From Dissophora ornata (taxonomy: Eukaryota; Mortierellomycota; Mortierellomycetes; Mortierellales; Mortierellaceae), in contig MU617466.1 in assembly GCA_025201705.1 (NCBI GenBank), positions 1 to 12,629 on the forward strand: a DNA stretch of 12,629 nucleotides, in the 5' to 3' direction. Position 1 is the first letter of the stretch. Every line of letters begins with the position of its first letter. The notes beneath the pieces were generated by a model. It was given only the letters and a program-made list of their open reading frames with translations. It did no database searches and was not told the origin of the DNA. The position numbers were made by a program, and so were the translations under genes. Of this stretch, positions 1 to 12,603 are shown piece after piece.

Positions 1-60
1 TTTTGCACAAACCACAATAACAAACTCTGATGACTGTTTACCAAACTCAAACGTCAATAG
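1..60 (+). other. 3' part of an intron of the MFS transporter gene
   Basis: The stretch ends in CAATAG directly before a reading frame that matches an MFS transporter, and an in-frame TAG at 58-60 closes the frame upstream. It holds CTGATGAC, a reasonable branch-point sequence, about 25-30 bases before the acceptor. No donor is visible at a sensible distance, so the intron start and all upstream exons lie outside the window. Confidence 0.7.
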
Positions 61-2451
61 AAAGTCGCGCCTATCACTTTCTACATCAACATTGGATGTC
101 TAGGAATTGCCGCGTCGCTACTGGGGCCATGGCTTGAGAGGAACGGGCCTAGGAAAGCAGGCACGATTGGAGGCTCGCTCTTCTGCTTTGGCCATTGGGT
201 CGCCGCCCTGGGTATCCACCTTAAGGTAACTAAATTAAGGGATCTGACAGGTGACATATTCCTTTTTCTCTCGATGCTTCCCTAGACCCTATCTATAGCC
301 TTATTTTATTTACTCGAGTTGCCCAAACAGCTGTGTTGCTACTGCTTATTTTTGTTGTTGCATAACCCCGCATTTCGTGTAATACTACCCTTCTAGCACC
401 CCTTCAAACAGCCACATCTTCCACTCCCGCACCCCTTCAAACAACCACATCTTCCACTCCCGCACCTTTTTCAATGCATTGCCATGCCGTCAGCTCCCTA
501 TCATCAACCGCCATCTAGCCCACCCTCCTTTAAAATATGCTGCGTATGGCGTATGGCAATCAATATATTCAATCCATCATCCTAATCAAAATATTACTTG
601 GTTTTAGTCAATGCCTTTGGTCTTTGTCGGTTACGGAGTTATTTCAGGCCTCGGACTGGGACTCTGTTACATTAGGTAATGGTTCGCCAAAATCTATCCC
701 GATCTGCTCCTCGCGGCATGTGGTGTGCGAAAATGCGATAGTCATTCGCCAATATTCCCAGTTATTCATGATTTTTTTGCGTAATGCATACGTGTGCTAA
801 CATGACGTCGACGATTCATAGTCCTATCTCCGCTCTTCAAAAATGGTTCCCGGAGCGTAAGGGGTTTGGCGCTGGTTTGTCTGTCTGTGGTAAGCCTATG
901 CATTGTTCTTTCCTTGTCCTCTCCATCTCTCGGTCTCGGTTTCGGTCTCGACCTTTCCTGTCAAAAATCGCCCTAGTAACCGTGCAATATGACGATTTAG
1001 GTTTCGGTATTGGAGGTTTGATCTGTGCCAAGATCCCACTGCCTCTGATTGAGGCTATCGGGCTCTCTTTAACCTTTGTGGTCATTGGCGCTACGTACTG
1101 GGTTATCCTCATGATATGCGCTTTCGTCTTCCGATTCCCTCCACCTGAGCGCACCAAGAACCGGGGCCCAACCTTCCGAAACGGTGCTATATTTATTACG
1201 CGTAAACAGCAGAAGCATGGCTCTGCATACGACGAAAAGTCATTGCCCCCGGTTATAGCAGATTCCAAGACCCCTCCCCGGAACCGCATCGTATATGAGC
1301 CCGCGATTGATCTGACATTGCGTGAGGCTCTCAGCACGTATGAATACCTGGGTATGTACATGATGTTCTTGGCGAACTTGGTCTCGGGTCTGGTGATCCT
1401 GTCGCGTCTGGCGGACATGTGTATCAATGTGTTTGATAAAAGTCCGGATACAGCTTCGACGGTGGTCGCCATCAATGGCGGATTCAACTTTGTGGGCCGT
1501 TTGATGTTCTCTTCTCTGTCGGACGTGATTGGCCGAAAGCCCTCGTACTTGGTCATGTTGGGGACACAGGTTGTGATCCTTGCGGTATTGCCATTGATTT
1601 TCGTCACCAAAAACTATTGGGCGTTCCTGTTGGCGATCTGGACCTTGACCTGTGCCTATGGTGGCGGGTTCGGAACGATTCCGGCGTTCATTCACGACCT
1701 CTTTGGAATGCACAACATCTCGGGTCTTCACGGGATCCTACTGACGGCCTGGAGCATTGCCGGTGTCGGCGGCGGTATCCTGTTCACGCTGATTTATAAC
1801 CATTTAATTCGGGTCAAGGGCTATTCACCATCATCGCCAGAGGTTTATAATACCAACTTTTATTGGCTAAGCGCCTGCGCCGCCATTGGATTCGTGGTCT
1901 TATTGTTCGTAAGATCAACCGTCAGGGATCGATTATTGCCACGCGTTGGCGGTGAGGTGACGAGATTGCGTGTCTTTGGACGGATCCTTCGTATTGAGAA
2001 GAATGGATGCTTCAAATTCAAGATCAAGTACCTCAGACAAGAAGAGGAAGACAAGGAGTGGGTTTCCTTCTGGCAGGCAAGTTCTTATACGTCATTCCCG
2101 CAAAGCTACTTTGTCAATGATTTCATCATTATAACCTTTCTAATCGACTTTTTTTTTTTTTTTGCCTCAAAAAAATAGAATATCGAAGTCCATGAAGAGA
2201 CAACCGTCGTGACAACGACAGGGTCGATGGGTGATGTGATCGGGGCCACGGATCGCAACGGTGGAAACGTAGCGCCGGAAAGAAACGGAAGCTCCGGTGC
2301 CAGTGTCAATGACAGTATCAAGACAGACTTGACAAGACTCGACACCCCACGTCTTGACATTCCACGAGGCAATGACCTCCTCAGAGGTGACAGTCCAAGC
2401 GATGGGGAATTCCCAAGAAGCGACGGGGAAGTAAGGTCGGATCTTGCCTAA
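61..2451 (+). CDS. MFS transporter, oxalate/formate antiporter-like (5' partial)
   Basis: This is a membrane transporter of the major facilitator superfamily, closest by eye to the OFA/monocarboxylate group; the substrate is probably a small carboxylate, but that is inferred. Exons are 61-225, 608-675, 822-889, 1001-2076 and 2179-2451. All phases fit, giving 549 residues plus the stop; the N-terminus with about the first helix is missing. The visible part starts in helix 2 (FYINIGCLG) and runs into a motif-A-like loop (GPWLERNGPRKAG). It continues with a glycine-rich helix (GYGVISGLGLGL), KWFPERKGFGAG and, near 1494-1560, the second-half motif GRLMFSSLSDVIGRKP. The stretch GGGFGTIPAFIHDLFG followed by ILLTAWSIAGVGGG is typical of OFA-like carriers. 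A hydrophilic loop of about 60 residues separates the halves, and the C-terminal tail (exon 5) is charged and disordered with repeated LDxPR. The gene converges on the kinase gene downstream. Family confidence is high, substrate confidence low. Confidence 0.88.
226..607 (+). other. Long repeat-bearing intron of the MFS gene
   Basis: The donor GTAACT follows codon AAG at 223-225 and the acceptor TTTTAG ends at 607; the join reads IHLK-SMPLVFVGYG, as expected inside an MFS helix 3-4 region. At 382 nt it is three to four times longer than the other introns of this gene. The excess is AT- and C-rich sequence including the 33-bp tandem repeat at 396-466. An alternative acceptor CTGACAG ends at 250 but leads into no family-like sequence. 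Confidence 0.75.
396..466 (+). repeat. 33-bp tandem repeat, two full units plus a partial
   Basis: The unit begins GCACCCCTTCAAACA and ends CCACTCCC. Copy one is 396-428 and copy two is 429-461; they differ at a single base (G or A after AAACA), and a third copy breaks down after GCACC at 462-466. It lies wholly inside an intron, and 33 is a multiple of three only by chance. The near identity suggests a recent duplication. Confidence 0.9.
676..821 (+). other. MFS intron with a strong branch point
   Basis: Donor GTAATGG at 676 and acceptor TTCATAG ending at 821 join phase 2 to phase 2, rebuilding a serine codon (AG plus T) so that the protein reads CYISPISALQKWFPE. TGCTAAC near 795-801 is a near-perfect branch sequence about 20 bases before the acceptor. 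Confidence 0.85.
890..1000 (+). other. Stop-free 111-nt intron of the MFS gene
   Basis: Donor GTAAGCC at 890 and acceptor GATTTAG ending at 1000 join G plus GT into a glycine codon, so the protein reads SVCGFGIGGLICAK across an intact membrane helix. TAGTAAC at about 974-980 can serve as branch point. The intron is 37 codons long and has no stop in the reading frame, so an unspliced message stays open and would add 37 residues, mostly Arg/Ser-rich, in the middle of a helix. I treat it as an intron because family members run straight across the join and the insert does not look membrane-compatible. Confidence 0.82.
2077..2178 (+). other. GC-AG intron of the MFS gene
   Basis: Exon 4 ends TGGCAG at 2076 and the intron starts GCAAGT, which is the extended consensus of the rare GC donor class (CAG/GCAAGT). 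The acceptor AAAATAG ends at 2178 after a long T tract, with TTTCTAATC as a likely branch site. Splicing keeps phase 0 and leads into an open frame of 90 codons ending in TAA at 2449-2451. If retained, the frame runs on for 33 Phe-rich codons and stops at the TAG of the acceptor itself. No GT donor nearby would join the two frames in phase. Confidence 0.72.
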
Positions 2452-2703
2452 AGAAAACCCTCCTCTTACAGAAAAAGTACAAACCAAACAAACAATCAAA
2501 ACAGCAAAAGACAAGTGAAATTCCTGGAACCTATCGTGCTTCATGGTCATTCTTCATTAGCATTTTTTTCTTCTTTTAGCCTTTGCACTGTCATATAATT
2601 TTGACCTCTTCCTCCAATTCCTCAAAGTCCTGTCCCTCATACTTGCCTATACTTTATATAATTAATCTCGGGTTATGCTTGTTCATATTGCAGTGAGCTC
2701 TTC

Positions 2704-2709
2704 AATAAA
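2704..2709 (+). terminator. Poly(A) signal of the MFS gene
   Basis: An AATAAA hexamer stands about 250 bases after the MFS stop codon, in AT-rich DNA. It is the best plus-strand candidate before the kinase gene begins. It is a signature only; the cleavage site is not seen. Confidence 0.55.
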
Positions 2710-2716
2710 CTCACGT

Positions 2717-2726
2717 TTTATTTATT
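2717..2726 (-). terminator. Poly(A) signals of the kinase gene
   Basis: On the minus strand two overlapping AATAAA hexamers (AATAAATAAA) lie about 60 bases after the kinase stop codon at 2785-2787. They sit only 8 bases from the plus-strand signal of the transporter, so the two 3' ends probably overlap as antisense tails. Confidence 0.65.
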
Positions 2727-2784
2727 TTAATAACGTCTTCGCCTTTTTTAATTGTTCTTTATCATTCGGTTAATTCTATCACTT

Positions 2785-7836
<5,052 letters not shown>

Positions 7837-8300
7837 TATTATACGGAAAATAGTTGTCGGATTTTTAGTTTAAAAAAGCGGTGGATAAATAGAGAGGAAG
7901 AGAGAATAAGGAATAAAGAGATTACAGAAGGAGTGGAGAACAAAGTGACTGCAGCCAAGAAAGAGGAAGGAGCGAATGGTTTGGCGTGGATGATGTTAGA
8001 TCTGTCGATCGAGTGTACTCTTTTGTAAAAGGAGAACAGGGGAGATAGAAAGACAAGGAAGAGGTGAAAGGGATGAAAAAAATGGAAAGAAAGAAATGAA
8101 ATAGGCGGAGGAAGGGGAGGACTGCAAGATGAAGTAAAAAACCGAACGCAAAAAAGGGTTCTTTGTAATCTTGGATCGCCAGTGGGCTACAAGAGGATAC
8201 GGGCAATCCGTCACGCAAACTGGAAGGTCGACACGGAATCGCGGAGAGAAAAGGACTGATGCTGGTTCGAGGTTATACCAGTGGTGACATATATATCTAA
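7837..8300 (-). promoter_or_regulatory. Probable kinase 5' leader and core promoter
   Basis: Read on the minus strand, the 400 bases before the kinase ATG are strongly pyrimidine-rich (TCTTCC/CTCT runs), the usual look of leaders and initiators in these fungi. An ATATATAT element at 8296-8289 lies about 455 bases before the ATG and could be a TATA-like box. No open frame here looks like a protein. The transcription start is not visible. Confidence 0.4.
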
Positions 8301-8393
8301 CGCAATCGCGAATCAATGAAAGAAGGAATAGAAGGAACAAACGTAAGAGAACCGTGGTGAGGATGTTTCCTTTTCGCCTGAGCTTTTGTGCTT

Positions 8394-8409
8394 TCGAATA
8401 ATTATTCGA
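8394..8409. promoter_or_regulatory. 16-bp perfect palindrome upstream of the kinase
   Basis: TCGAATAATTATTCGA is a perfect palindrome about 560 bases upstream of the kinase start. Palindromes of this length are rare by chance in a few kilobases and fit a dimeric DNA-binding protein site or a small cruciform. I do not recognise the factor. Confidence 0.5.
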
Positions 8410-9648
8410 GGAGCCTTCTTGCTCCCCGGAAGGAGATAGAATGGGGGGGATGGAGGGGGTTTGTCCTTAATAAAATCCGGTGTAGCAGTTGGAACTTCAA
8501 AAATACTGATGGATAGGTGAGGTGTGATCACCAGGTAACAGAGCATTTCGAAAAGGAGCAGAGGGGCAGACAGAGAGGGAGCGGGAAATTCGTCTGAAGG
8601 CGTTTACAGACCAACAGCGGGCGGGCTGTTGATGATGTCGAACACGAGGACTTGCCGCAATCAAAAACAAAAGTGTGAGAGAGGAGGTGGTTCGAACAAG
8701 GCTGAAATGGTTGCCGCCACAAAAAAAAATGGGATATATATTGCTTACAACCACACAGGATATGCAGCACACAACGCGTTCGAGGGACAAGAGGGGCGTG
8801 TTCGAGTGCCCAGTGTGGTTGAGGTGGTGAGGTGGTGAAAGTGGTGCGATCGATTAGAGCAGGGGGGAAGATGTTGTCTGAAATAGAAGCGATGGAGAAG
8901 CGGGAAGAAAGAGAGGGAAGACGGACAGGTTTAAATCGGAATAGATGGAATGACAACCTACAGCAGGGCTTTGACTGAATGACTGTGCCCGATGTGCTTC
9001 TGATCTGCAAGCACTGACTGCATGCCTTCCCCCCCCCACCACTCTTACATCAATGATGACACCTAACGCTCTCTGGAGGGCGCAACAAAGAGTTTGTCAT
9101 GTCTGAACGACACGCTGAGGCAGTTTCTGTTCATCTTTTCCTCCCCACAGCTGTTTGAATACATGCATGGACATGCAGCAAAGGTCGAGGTTGACCAAAA
9201 AAAAGGGGCCATTTTTATCATGTAAAAAAAGAAAAAATAAAAGTGCATAAAATCGCGTTGTCATCTGTGGTGGAAATTCACTGAGTGCGTGAGCCAGGTT
9301 CCGTCAATAATGGAGGCTAGCTCCGAAATTGAGAAGGTCCTGAAGAGTTGAAGGGGTACGATCACATGAAGTCATGCTCAAGACTCGACGCTTTCATGCA
9401 CTTTTGGAGGTTTGCGTTTGAGGGATAGATGGTTTAGGAAGAGAGGAGCAGTGAACGCAATTGCTTGGGTGTGTGGATCAGGGATAATACTGTCCCTCAA
9501 GGAATATCAAAGTGGGAACTGGCTCCCTATTTCCAAATTGTCGATGACAAGGGCGGTCTTCCATTGTGCCTTCACAAGACGAAAGCAAAGAGGAAGCCGT
9601 AAATTGTTCTGCTGTTGAGACAGGATACTGATAAGACAGAATATTTAC
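8410..9648. other. Intergenic stretch without a recognisable gene
   Basis: The plus strand is purine-rich (GGAGG, GAGAG and GAAAG runs), so minus-strand open frames here are artefacts rich in Ser, Pro, Phe and Leu. A run of nine C lies at 9029-9037. I find no domain, no tRNA A or B box pair and no convincing splice structure. Confidence 0.6.
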
Positions 9649-9784
9649 CTGTCGTAACGCGATCACGGAGTGCGTCGCGCTGATATTCAGGGGCGGCAAA
9701 CAGTACGTCCAGTTCGAATGTGACAGTGTGTAAGAATACCAAGGGGCTTTTCGACAACACAGCAAGGTGGGATAGAACGCGCAG
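9649..9784 (-). other. Orphan coding-like segment flanked by splice-like sites
   Basis: Between an acceptor-like TTTGTAG and a strong donor-like ACAG/GTAAAT, 136 bases are open in a frame that reads like a soluble helical protein (FELDVLFAAPEYQRDALRD). There is no ATG in the segment or in the 170 bases before it. A TATAAAA on the minus strand (9962-9956), followed by a CT-rich tract, lies about 175 bases upstream. The next exon cannot be placed: the nearest acceptors imply an intron of about 37-40 nt or lead to early stops. It could be an exon of a small unknown gene, a relic, or chance. Confidence 0.22.
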
Positions 9785-9957
9785 CTACAAAGACGTTTAA
9801 TGGTGGTGCCTTATCAGTTCGAAGGGGTAAGAGTTGTGAGAGATCAAGAGGATATTGATTTATATATATTTTTTTTTCTAAGGAACGGGTTTGAAAGGAT
9901 TTGAGTTGCGTAAAAGAAAAAAAGGAAAAGGGAGAGAGGGAAAAGGGTAGCGCTCTT

Positions 9958-10320
9958 TTATATGCTATTCAAGAGTCGTTCAACGTGGATTAACCGGTCT
10001 CTTCCGCGGACACATGGTGCTTTGGAGAATTGTATAGATGTGCCGAAGCATGCTACCCTGGACATTGCTAAAAGTTCCTTCTCTATTGCTCTTCGAATGG
10101 AAAGAGGACAAATTTTAGAGCCGCAAGGAATAATCGAAACTACTCTTGGGACGTGATGCCAAGCCAAGCGTTTTAAAACGCGTGCTTCTGTCTAACCTCC
10201 GATTGGAATGCCACCACGTTTCTAGGAAGAAAGAGACAAGGTGAGCTGAAATAGAATTGCAAGCATTAAAAGCAGCTATTCCCATAGATTCAATTCCATT
10301 CATCGACTTTTTCCACAAAA
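9958..10320 (-). pseudogene. Possible relic of an unknown gene
   Basis: The minus frame 10167-9958 encodes 69 residues of mixed, protein-like composition (AIEKELLAMSRVACFGTSIQ, ending HVERLLNSI) and another frame at 10318-10115 adds 67 more, but they are out of phase and without clear splice sites. The plus strand of the same DNA is also open (9962-10156, 64 residues), so neither reading is secure. Codon use (ATA, TTA, GTA, AGA) is unlike the HMG gene. I name no family. Confidence 0.2.
10168..10181. repeat. 14-bp perfect palindrome
   Basis: GCGTTTTAAAACGC is a perfect palindrome, with AAGC before it and GCTT shortly after extending an imperfect symmetry. It lies in the unassigned DNA between the kinase and HMG genes. 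Function unknown. Confidence 0.75.
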
Positions 10321-10448
10321 GCGTGATAGATACGAAGCTGACGATGCACTGGGGAGTTTAAGTGAAATGACGCGACGCTACACTCAAGTTTGTGGCGTTG
10401 TCTCTACATCAAAAGTTCAAGTTATGATGTCTTGTCTAGAAAGCTGTA

Positions 10449-10487
10449 GCGACAGGTAGGTGGACGCGACAGGTAGGTGGACGCGAC
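10449..10487 (+). repeat. 17-bp tandem repeat, two copies plus a partial
   Basis: The unit GCGACAGGTAGGTGGAC occurs at 10449-10465 and 10466-10482 without mismatch, and a third copy stops after GCGAC at 10487. It lies about 700 bases upstream of the HMG start. It looks like a recent slippage duplication. Confidence 0.92.
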
Positions 10488-10602
10488 TTGAGCAACGGTA
10501 CAACCTCTGCTACGTGCGAGCAGACCACGCGGTGATCCTGCGATGGTTTTGCAAACAGTCCATGGAGGGAGTTGCAATGGGACGGCTAACGCGTTCCGTA
10601 GT

Positions 10603-10614
10603 TATCACGTGATA
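10603..10614. promoter_or_regulatory. Extended E-box palindrome TATCACGTGATA
   Basis: A perfect 12-bp palindrome centred on CACGTG, with the TCACGTGA flanks preferred by Cbf1-like bHLH proteins in fungi. It lies about 570 bases upstream of the HMG start codon, a plausible but distal place for an activator. The motif is seen; the factor and the target gene are inferred. Confidence 0.45.
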
Positions 10615-10850
10615 TACTTTTATTGATTTTGCTTCCACGACAAACGATTGGATGGAGATGCTGCTGACCCACTCACTGGCAAGCAACACCAAGTAGGCAG
10701 CCCCTCTTGCTGTGGTGCTACGCGGTGCAGGTAGTCTACTGTGATGGCTACGGTGCAGGTGGTATGGTAATGAAAATTTTGTATGCAGCCAGCGCATGGG
10801 AGGGAGATGTGCAGGCTGGCTGGGCAGCAAGGGACGTCGGCTCGAACGTT

Positions 10851-10885
10851 GTGATATCACACCATACCATGAGCTGGTACGGTGT
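10851..10885. promoter_or_regulatory. Palindrome plus adjacent hairpin upstream of the HMG gene
   Basis: GTGATATCAC (10851-10860) is a perfect palindrome. It runs into an inverted repeat with arms ACACCATACCA (10859-10869) and TGGTACGGTGT (10875-10885), which pair at 10 of 11 positions plus one G-T wobble around a 5-base loop. A third copy of the arm, TGGTATGGT, lies at 10760-10768. About 300 bases upstream of the HMG start it could be a repeated protein-binding site or a folded element. Confidence 0.45.
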
Positions 10886-11011
10886 AATCAATCAGCAATA
10901 ACAGCAATCAAAAAAATGAGAGCCTGCGTCGGCTTTGTTTGTGTGCAAAGCCCCTGGGTGAGACTATGTTCAGAGGCAAATTGTGCGAGAAATTTTTTTC
11001 GCTGTTCTGGG

Positions 11012-11178
11012 GATATTTAACGCAACCCGCACTATTTCCATTGTGTTCTTTTCTCTCTCTGCCCACACACACCCTCCCATACCTTTCCTCCCAGTCAACG
11101 GCTCCCACCGCTTGAACCTGCACTCACACCGCATACCACCCACCCACCCGCACACAAAGCACACCACACACCCACAAC
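11012..11178 (+). promoter_or_regulatory. HMG gene core promoter and leader
   Basis: GATATTTAA at 11012-11020 is the best TATA-like sequence. It is followed by a pyrimidine tract (TTCTTTTCTCTCTCTGCCC, about 11046-11064) and then a CA/CCCA-rich leader up to ACAACATG. This order is common for strongly expressed fungal genes, and A at -3 of the ATG is favourable for initiation. Confidence 0.45.
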
Positions 11179-12501
11179 ATGCCCAAGGAACAGAAGGCCA
11201 AGGCTGCAAAGCCCCCAAAGAAGAGTAAGTCTATCCTTCCCGCGGTTCTATTCTCCTCATCCTCATATGTCGACATCCCCTCCTCATCCATCCCTCATCA
11301 TCATCCCCATCCGCCATGCCTCTCCCATCCCTGCTCGTCCCTCCTTCCGCGCCCTGTCCAGACACGCCGACACGGTGGCGCTGGTGCCTGGAGGGAACTG
11401 ATCAGGAACCCGCACCTTGTCACTCCTGCCCGCGAACGCTGATACTGAGAAGCCGATCTTGAGTCTCTCAAACTCATCATCGTCCTAATAGTGTATGGAC
11501 AGCATGAGCAACCCAGACCACGAACGAGTTTTTCTTTCCTTTCCTTTCCGTTTTTTTTTTTGCTTTCTTTTTTTTTCTTTTTTTTCTTCTTTTTTTTCGT
11601 TGACCGACAGCGCGTCTTGGTGGCGGGCATGAGATCTGTCAGTAGACACCGCGCCATTCCACACGCGACATGCACTCTCACATACACACCCGACGCGGAG
11701 AGTGCCCATTCACATCAAAGGGTGGACTCTTTGGAGGCATCTGGGGCTTTAGACCAGAGCGCGTTTCTCTTTTTGTTTTTTTTTCTCAACAGCCTTTGAC
11801 GCGTCTGAGGATAAAATCCAGAAGAAGCATCCATTCTAAAACAAGACGCGTCTTTTGTTTTGCCACCACATTTCTGAACCCGCCATGCTAATGCACTCAG
11901 ATATGCAACCCTGGACATGAAGCCATTCTAACCTTTCGGTATTGCTTTCTTCCGTGATATAGTCGCCGCCATCCCCATGCCTAAGCGCCCCGGCACTTCG
12001 TGGAACATGTTCTTCAGGGAGCACATGGAGAGGGTCAAGGCTTCCGGAAAGCCTGTCGTCCCCACTGTGGAGGGCGCTATCGCCGCCGAGCTCTGGAAGA
12101 ACCTCAGCGCTGAAGAGAAGCAGGTATACCAGGATCGCTACAAGGCAAGCTTTGAGGCGTTCAAGCAGGAGACCAAGGACCGTCTCCAAGAGTTGACCCC
12201 TGCCGAGTACAAGCTCGAGAACCAGCGTCGCCAGGCTCTGCGTGATGCCGGAAAGAAGGGCCTGCCTTCACTCAAGGACCCTAACGCCCCCAAGAGGCCC
12301 TTGTCGAACTTCTTCCTGTATGCCAAGCACCTCCGTGAGACTGGCAAGTACGCCCACATGTCGCTCAAGGAGCAGTCCAAGGCCTTTGCCGAGGCCTGGG
12401 CCAACCTTGGTGAGAGCGAGAAGGCCAAGTACACGGATAGGAACAGGGTTGCGATGGAAGCCTACAAGATCGAGAAGGCCGCTTACGATGCTCAGACCTA
12501 A
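11179..12501 (+). CDS. Tandem HMG-box DNA-binding protein
   Basis: A 194-residue architectural DNA-binding protein with exons 11179-11224 and 11963-12501. The join (A plus TC) makes an Ile codon and keeps frame. Exon 1 gives a Lys/Ala-rich tail (MPKEQKAKAAKPPKK) like the basic arm of Nhp6-type proteins. Box A covers about residues 22-90 (PKRPGTSWNMFF, then LWKNLSAEEKQVYQDRY). Box B covers about 121-188 and starts with the classic DPNAPKRPLSNFFLYAKHLR, continuing to WANLGESEKAKYTDR. There is no acidic tail, unlike animal HMGB1. Two boxes in under 200 residues also match the fungal mitochondrial protein Abf2 and TFAM, but the N-terminus is not a typical import signal, so nuclear or mitochondrial location is open. 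Codons are strongly biased to AAG, GCC, CTC and CGC, unlike the kinase gene, which suggests high expression. The box family is secure; the orthologue is not. Confidence 0.92.
11225..11962 (+). other. Long intron of the HMG gene
   Basis: The consensus donor GTAAGT follows the basic tail at 11225, and the acceptor GTGATATAG ends at 11962, with TTCTAACC about 35 bases before it as branch point. At 738 nt it is longer than the coding sequence. It holds a T-rich tract at about 11527-11600 and C/CA-rich segments but no open frame that looks like protein. Its place just after the first 15 codons resembles the expression-enhancing first introns of housekeeping genes, which is inference. Confidence 0.82.
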
Positions 12502-12603
12502 AGCCAGCGGATCATGAACCACAGAATACTGCTTCTTGTTTGATTGCCACTACCATTTTCATTTCCCACTGTAATACTTCATGTTGCTGTTTGCTTTTTT
12601 CCA

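Noticed and set aside
537..800. Plus-strand open frame of 87 codons spanning 537-800
   Set aside because: It runs through an MFS intron-exon boundary in another frame; the true exon 608-675 uses a different phase and reads as a transporter helix.
837..1731. Long minus-strand open frames (257 and 163 codons) opposite the MFS gene
   Set aside because: They are antisense shadows of exon 4, rich in Arg and Thr, with no domain; the plus strand matches an MFS carrier residue for residue.
8261..8700. tRNA-like GGTTCGA at two places
   Set aside because: No matching A box, anticodon stem or acceptor stem could be built around either.
8313..9042. Several minus-strand frames of 60-160 codons upstream of the kinase
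   Set aside because: The composition (Ser, Pro, Phe, Leu, Cys) follows from the purine-rich plus strand; there are no domains, and the frames overlap each other.
9051..9118. Possible C/D box snoRNA: ATGATGA with CTGA 50 and 60 bases later
   Set aside because: No terminal stem pairs the ends and no second box pair is convincing; both motifs are short enough to occur by chance.
9470..9560. Minus-strand KTALVIDNLE, recalling a HEAT-repeat motif of elongation factor 3
   Set aside because: Only about ten residues are similar, a stop follows seven codons later and no neighbouring repeat or ABC domain is present.
11301..11799. Lys-rich (minus) and Phe-rich (plus) open frames in the HMG intron
   Set aside because: They come from the T-rich tract at about 11527-11600 and have no family-like sequence.
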